Program-made: the position numbers and the translations under genes
Shown: positions 60,138 to 64,000 of the stretch, in pieces
Position numbering within the stretch: the first letter of the stretch is position 1
How the letters are laid out: every line of letters starts with the position of its first letter
The notes under the pieces: generated by a model
The model's input: the letters and a program-made list of their open reading frames with translations, nothing else
The model's database searches: none
What the model was told of the DNA's origin: nothing
Source: Fremontodendron californicum
Lineage: Eukaryota > Streptophyta > Magnoliopsida > Malvales > Malvaceae
Direction of reading: 5' to 3'
Length of the DNA: 64,000 nucleotides
Assembly: GCA_030761205.1 (NCBI GenBank)
Contig: JAULJL010000010.1
Span: 8,189,001 to 8,253,000 of the forward strand

Positions 60138-61686
60138 GGTTTTTTTATCTTAATATAGCTGATTTTTTTTTATTTATCGAAATACCGTTGTTTTCAAATT
60201 ATTTCCCAAAATTCGCTTTTTTTAAACCATAGCGATTTTCCAACTGAAAATTTTAATTTTTTTTAAAATACCAGTTGGGAAATCGCCATTGCCCATGGCG
60301 ATTTCCCAACTGGTATTTAAAAAAAAAAAAAGTTAATTTTACCAGTTGAGAAATTGCCATGGCCCATGGCGATTTCTCAACTCATATTTAAAAATAAAAT
60401 AAAAAATAGTTGGGAAATCGCCACCAGAGGTAGCAATTTCTCAACAACATTTCTTCATTTCAAAATGAAGAAATGTTGTCCCAACTTTTTTTTTTAATAA
60501 TAACATTTATATAATTTATAATTTTAAAAAATAAAAATATAATAAAGATATAATATTTAAATAACAAAATTAAAAAATAATAATAATTTACAAAAATTTT
60601 AAAAATTATATTCGTAATGTCAATCATATTTTTTCAACTTGTATTCACAATAAATGGACTTCTTGGGAGAAAGGCCAACCAAAGCGTTGTGGATTATGTA
60701 GGAATGAAGGTCATAGCTAGACCTATCCACGGGTCGGGTAGCCTGTCCGGCTCGGTAAGTCCGGATCGTATTGAGCCGAGCTTGGACAAGTGTGTTTTGT
60801 AATTCGGGCCGGTCGGCCTAGCCCGAATTATTATTTATTAAATAAAAAATATTTTTTATTTAACTTTAATTATAAAAATATATATATATATAAATATAAA
60901 ATTGTATTTTTAATATTTATATAATTTTGTCAATTTTGTAAATTTTTAATATTTAAATTTCACAATTTATTAATTTTTTATTTTTTTAAATTATAAATTA
61001 TATAATTTTTATTTTCGGGCTTGGGCAAGGGAAATAAAAAAATTTTGGGTCTCAACCCGATCCGACCCATGGACACCTCTGGTCATAGCCGTCGAAAATA
61101 TCCTTATCAATCTAGTACATCGGGATAGATCCGGGCTTACAGGGCGGGGCGGACTATCCGGCCCGTGGGTTGGTCTAGCTATGACCTTCATTCTTGCATA
61201 ATCCACAACGCTTTGGTTGGCCTTTCTCTCAAAAGTCTATTTATTACGAATACAAGTTGAAAAAATATAATTGAAATTACAAATATAATTTTTAAAATTT
61301 TTGTAAACTATTATTATTTTTTAATTTTGTTATTTAAATATTATTTTTTAATTTTTTAAAATTATAAATTATTTAAAAAAAAAAGTTGGGAATATTTCTT
61401 TATTTTGAAAATGAAGAAATGTTGTTGGGAAATCGCCACCTCTGGTGGCGATTTCCCAACTAATTTTTTTTTCCTTTTTCAAATATGAGTTGGAAAATCG
61501 CCATGACCCATGGCGATTTTCCAACTAGTAAAATTAAAATTTTTTTAAATACCAGTTGGGAAATAGTCATGGGCCATGGCGATTTTCCAACTGATTTAAA
61601 AAAAGCGGATTTTGGTACTTAAAAAAAAGTAGCGCTATTTTGAGATTTTTTTTTTTTTGTGTGGCTATATTGAGATAAAAAGACCC
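60138..61686. mobile_element. fold-back non-autonomous MULE, 1549 bp
   Basis: The ends GGTTTTTTTATC and GATAAAAAGACCC are flanked by ATATTCATA (60129-60137) and ATATTCGTA (61687-61695), a 9-bp duplication with one difference. The two arms (60138-about 60772 and about 61128-61686) are inverted copies of each other. Each has three palindromes of the GGGAAATCGCCA/TGGCGATTTCCC family and a piece of MULE transposase C-terminus (zinc knuckle KRCGLCRNEGHS, + strand near 60675-60717). The termini match the 17366-21856 MULE, so one family made both. No intact gene. Confidence 0.88.
60718..61081. mobile_element. hAT-type MITE, 364 bp, copy C, inside the fold-back MULE
   Basis: The perfect 8-bp target duplication GTCATAGC (60710-60717 and 61082-61089) flanks termini TAGACCTATCCACGGGTCGG and the inverted CCCATGGACACCTCTG. 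It interrupts the transposase zinc-knuckle remnant, whose reading resumes after it (CCGTCGAAAATATCC). A second, partial inverted copy of its left end lies at about 61128-61180 in the other arm. Confidence 0.92.
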
Positions 61687-62419
61687 ATATTCGTATTCAT
61701 ATTTTTTTTAAATGTTTTGAAAAGGTAATGACTTTCAATAAAATAAAGATATTCCCGAGTTAAAGTAATTCATGAATTCTCTGCCGGGTTTGCTGGGGAG
61801 GATATCATCAATTATCATTAATAACGGAATATCTTATTTAAAAAAAGAATGATTCGGAAAGTTTTCCAAACTAATAAAATTTCTATATTTTGCCATGTTT
61901 GTTGGGGAATATAGGAAAATTTTGAATTAATAAATTTCGGATCATTTTCAATTAAAAATGAAATTATTTTTCTTTAAATTGGGAATTAACTTGAAATACC
62001 AAATTAAAAATCAACTTTTTACCGAGACTTGAGATAACACACAATTAATAAGGTACCGTTTTATACGTGCGTTGTGGGGGTGCTAATCCTTTCTCACACG
62101 TAACCGAGTCCTGAACCCGCTTCTTTGATTTCTCTGGTTTAAAATGCAGACTTGAAATTGGTTTTAAAAAATATTTTAATTAATTTTAAAATATTTTATA
62201 AAACCGATTTTAATAGGTGGCCGATCACACCTAGCCAAAAAAGATTAGTGGCGACTCCATGTCTTTTTCAAGGTTATTTTCAAAACCTTCGTTTTTCTAG
62301 AGGAATTAAGTCGACTTTTCCTCGGGTTTTTTAATGTCACACTTAACGAATAATAAAGTCTTGCGATGAGACTAGTTATTTTTTAGGTTGCGACAAAGGG
62401 GAAAAAAGAAAAAAAATGA

Positions 62420-64000
62420 TTTAATTCTTTGTAAATAAAATTGAGGGTTGGGAAACAACCTCGAAAAAGAAATGGAGTCGCCACCAATCTTTTTTGACTA
62501 GGTGTGATCGGCTACTTATTAAAATCAATTTTTGTAAAATATTTTAAAATTAATTAAAACATTTTTAAAACCAATTTTGAAGTCTACGCTTTGAACCAAA
62601 GAGAAATCAAAAGCGGGTTCGGGAGTCGGTTACATGCGGTGAATGATTAGCACCCCCACAACGCCCATATAAAATAGTACCTTATTAATCGTGTGTTATC
62701 TCGAGTCTTGGTAAAAGTCAGTTTTATATTTGATATATAAAAATAATGCTCTTTTAAAAATAAAAAAAAACAATCATATTATTTGAGAATGATCTGAAAT
62801 TTATTGATGCAACTCGTTTTGAAAAAAAAAAGATATTCTGTTATTAACCATAATTGATGATATCCTCACCAGCAGGCTCAATAGAGAACTCATCAATTAT
62901 TTTAACTTGGGAATAACCTTATTTGTTAAAAATCATTAATTTTTATGCATTGAAAACAATATATAAAAAATGACCATGGATATAAAAATTATTACTAAGG
63001 TACAAATATAAATTAAACAACATGCATAATTGTCATGGCATGGCAAACATTTTATTATGTCATGGCAAAAGAATTAATGACATAGCATACATGACATGGC
63101 AAACTTTATTACAACATGGCAAAGAATTATTGACATATTATACATGACATGACAAATACCTCATGATATGGCATATATGATGTGGCAAATAACTCATGAC
63201 ATGGCAAGAGAATTTATGACATGGCATACATGGCATGGCAAAGATTTCATGGCATGACATACATAGCATGGTAAGTTACTCATGACATGGCATACATGAC
63301 ATGACATACGATTCATGACATGGCCTACATAACATGGCATACATGACATAAGTACCAATCATAAAAATGACATCATCATAAAATATTCACAATCACATTA
63401 AGATCAAAATGGCAACAGAAATATTAGATCATAAAATGACATCATCATGGAATATTCATAAATATGGAATTTGCATGATTAAAATGGCAAATGTAGATAT
63501 CATGGAATATGCATGATCATGGAATGTGCACACATCATTATTTTGAAATTCATTTTTATGTATTTTCTTCTTGGTGAAATTATATAAGTGGCACATGTCG
63601 AGATATTTTATCGAATTTTTTGGTAAACCCGGTAAAGCTTTGAAAAAATATATTTTCGCGTGACACATATATAATTTCGAGTAAAATGAAAATCATACTT
63701 TTCTATTCCATAAACACGTGCGTTGAATAATTTCCTAACCTCCCCGAAAAACCCGGCAAAGATTAAGAACTAATTCTCGCCAAATGTATAGGAAACCGAA
63801 AAATACATTTTTACGCTAAATTAAGTGAAAACATTTTAAAATATGAAATGCATAAAAAAAGAATGTGTTTCTCTCTTGAAGAGAGGAAATCTGAACACCT
63901 AAAAAAATGTCCAACTACCTTTGAAAGAAACCTAAGTTGGATATTAAAAATGAGAGATTTCGGGCATGGATTTTGGCTCGGATTAGGGGGCATTCGAATG
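62420..64000 (-). mobile_element. second Tat/Ogre-like LTR, opposite orientation, runs off the window
   Basis: Read on the minus strand it repeats the 3' half of the 55876-62395 LTR: TGGCGACTCCATTTC (62483 leftward), GATCACACCTAG, GGGGGTGCTAATCATTCACC and GGTGAGGATATCATCAATTA, with many differences. At about 63000-63350 it has CATGACATGGCATA-type repeats at the place of the 38-bp array. The far end lies beyond the window. Confidence 0.65.
63050..63350. repeat. imperfect CATGACATGGCAAA repeats
   Basis: About eight loosely spaced units of CATGACATGGCAWA with 20-40 bp spacing. They are part of the inverted LTR. Confidence 0.6.

Larger units (their letters stand above)
55876..62395 (+). mobile_element. 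probable solo LTR of a large Tat/Ogre-like element, split by a MULE
   Basis: It starts TGTAGACACTTAATTTTATC, like the 39028 LTR, and ends TTAGGTTGCGACA after the conserved 3' modules GTGCTAATCCTTTCTCACAC, GATCACACCTAG and TGGCGACTCC (62249). Without the MULE (60138-61686) and its duplication it is about 4.96 kb. No second LTR in direct orientation, no PBS and no coding interior adjoin it, so a solo LTR is the simplest reading. Flanks AAAGG and AAGGG give only an approximate target duplication. Confidence 0.6.

Noticed and set aside
61009..61206. Minus-strand frame reading MDYARMKVIARPTHG
   Set aside because: It is the wrong frame of the transposase zinc-knuckle remnant joined to MITE sequence.

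Overview
This window looks like intergenic and intronic DNA from a flowering plant, most likely a eudicot. It is very AT-rich and contains one well-preserved multi-exon plant gene (WAT1/MtN21-type membrane transporter, minus strand). Most of the rest that can be identified is plant transposable elements: Ty1/Copia, Tat/Ogre-like LTR elements, TRIM, CACTA/En-Spm, Mutator-like (MULE) and hAT-type MITEs. I see no rRNA, tRNA, CRISPR or prokaryotic features. The species cannot be named from the sequence.

Layout. 1-2300: two possible terminal coding exons of unidentified genes, a 97-bp minisatellite, rearranged hAT MITE halves, a fold-back element and an orphan MULE terminus. 2300-5551: C-rich unique DNA and an old Tat/Ogre-like LTR. 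6095-17094: the seven-exon WAT1 gene (353 codons), whose third intron is about 9.4 kb because it holds a young 4.5-kb Copia insertion (9821-14356) and other AT-rich DNA. 17366-21856: a 4.5-kb MULE, 271 bp upstream of the WAT1 start codon, carrying a decayed plant-mobile-domain (PMD) gene and the zinc-finger tail of a MULE transposase. 23.2-24.0 kb: a small terminal-inverted-repeat element. 27241-34655: a 7.4-kb CACTA element with tnpA-like and truncated tnpD-like genes. 36.2-37.9 kb: two 296-bp hAT MITEs with perfect 8-bp target duplications. 39028-50177: an 11.2-kb LTR element with 2.3-kb LTRs that has a damaged gag and no pol (TR-GAG-like). 50.8-55.4 kb: hAT MITEs, a TRIM and a CACTA remnant. 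55876-62395: a probable solo LTR of about 5 kb, split by a 1.55-kb fold-back MULE that itself contains a hAT MITE. 62.4-64.0 kb: a second, related LTR in opposite orientation.

How the parts fit together. The only gene likely to serve the host is WAT1. Its exons join in phase with consensus splice sites and no stops, so it may be functional despite the Copia in intron 3 and the MULE just upstream. The transposons are almost all defective: the Copia lacks gag and protease, the CACTA lacks the front of its transposase, the MULE lacks its catalytic domain, and the 11-kb element lacks pol. They would depend on enzymes from relatives elsewhere. Nesting gives a relative order at 55.9-62.4 kb (LTR, then MULE, with the hAT MITE part of the MULE fold-back). 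Motifs shared by several otherwise divergent LTRs, including a PBS-like TGGCGACTCC inside the LTR, and the palindrome-bearing MULE termini are the least explained signals here.
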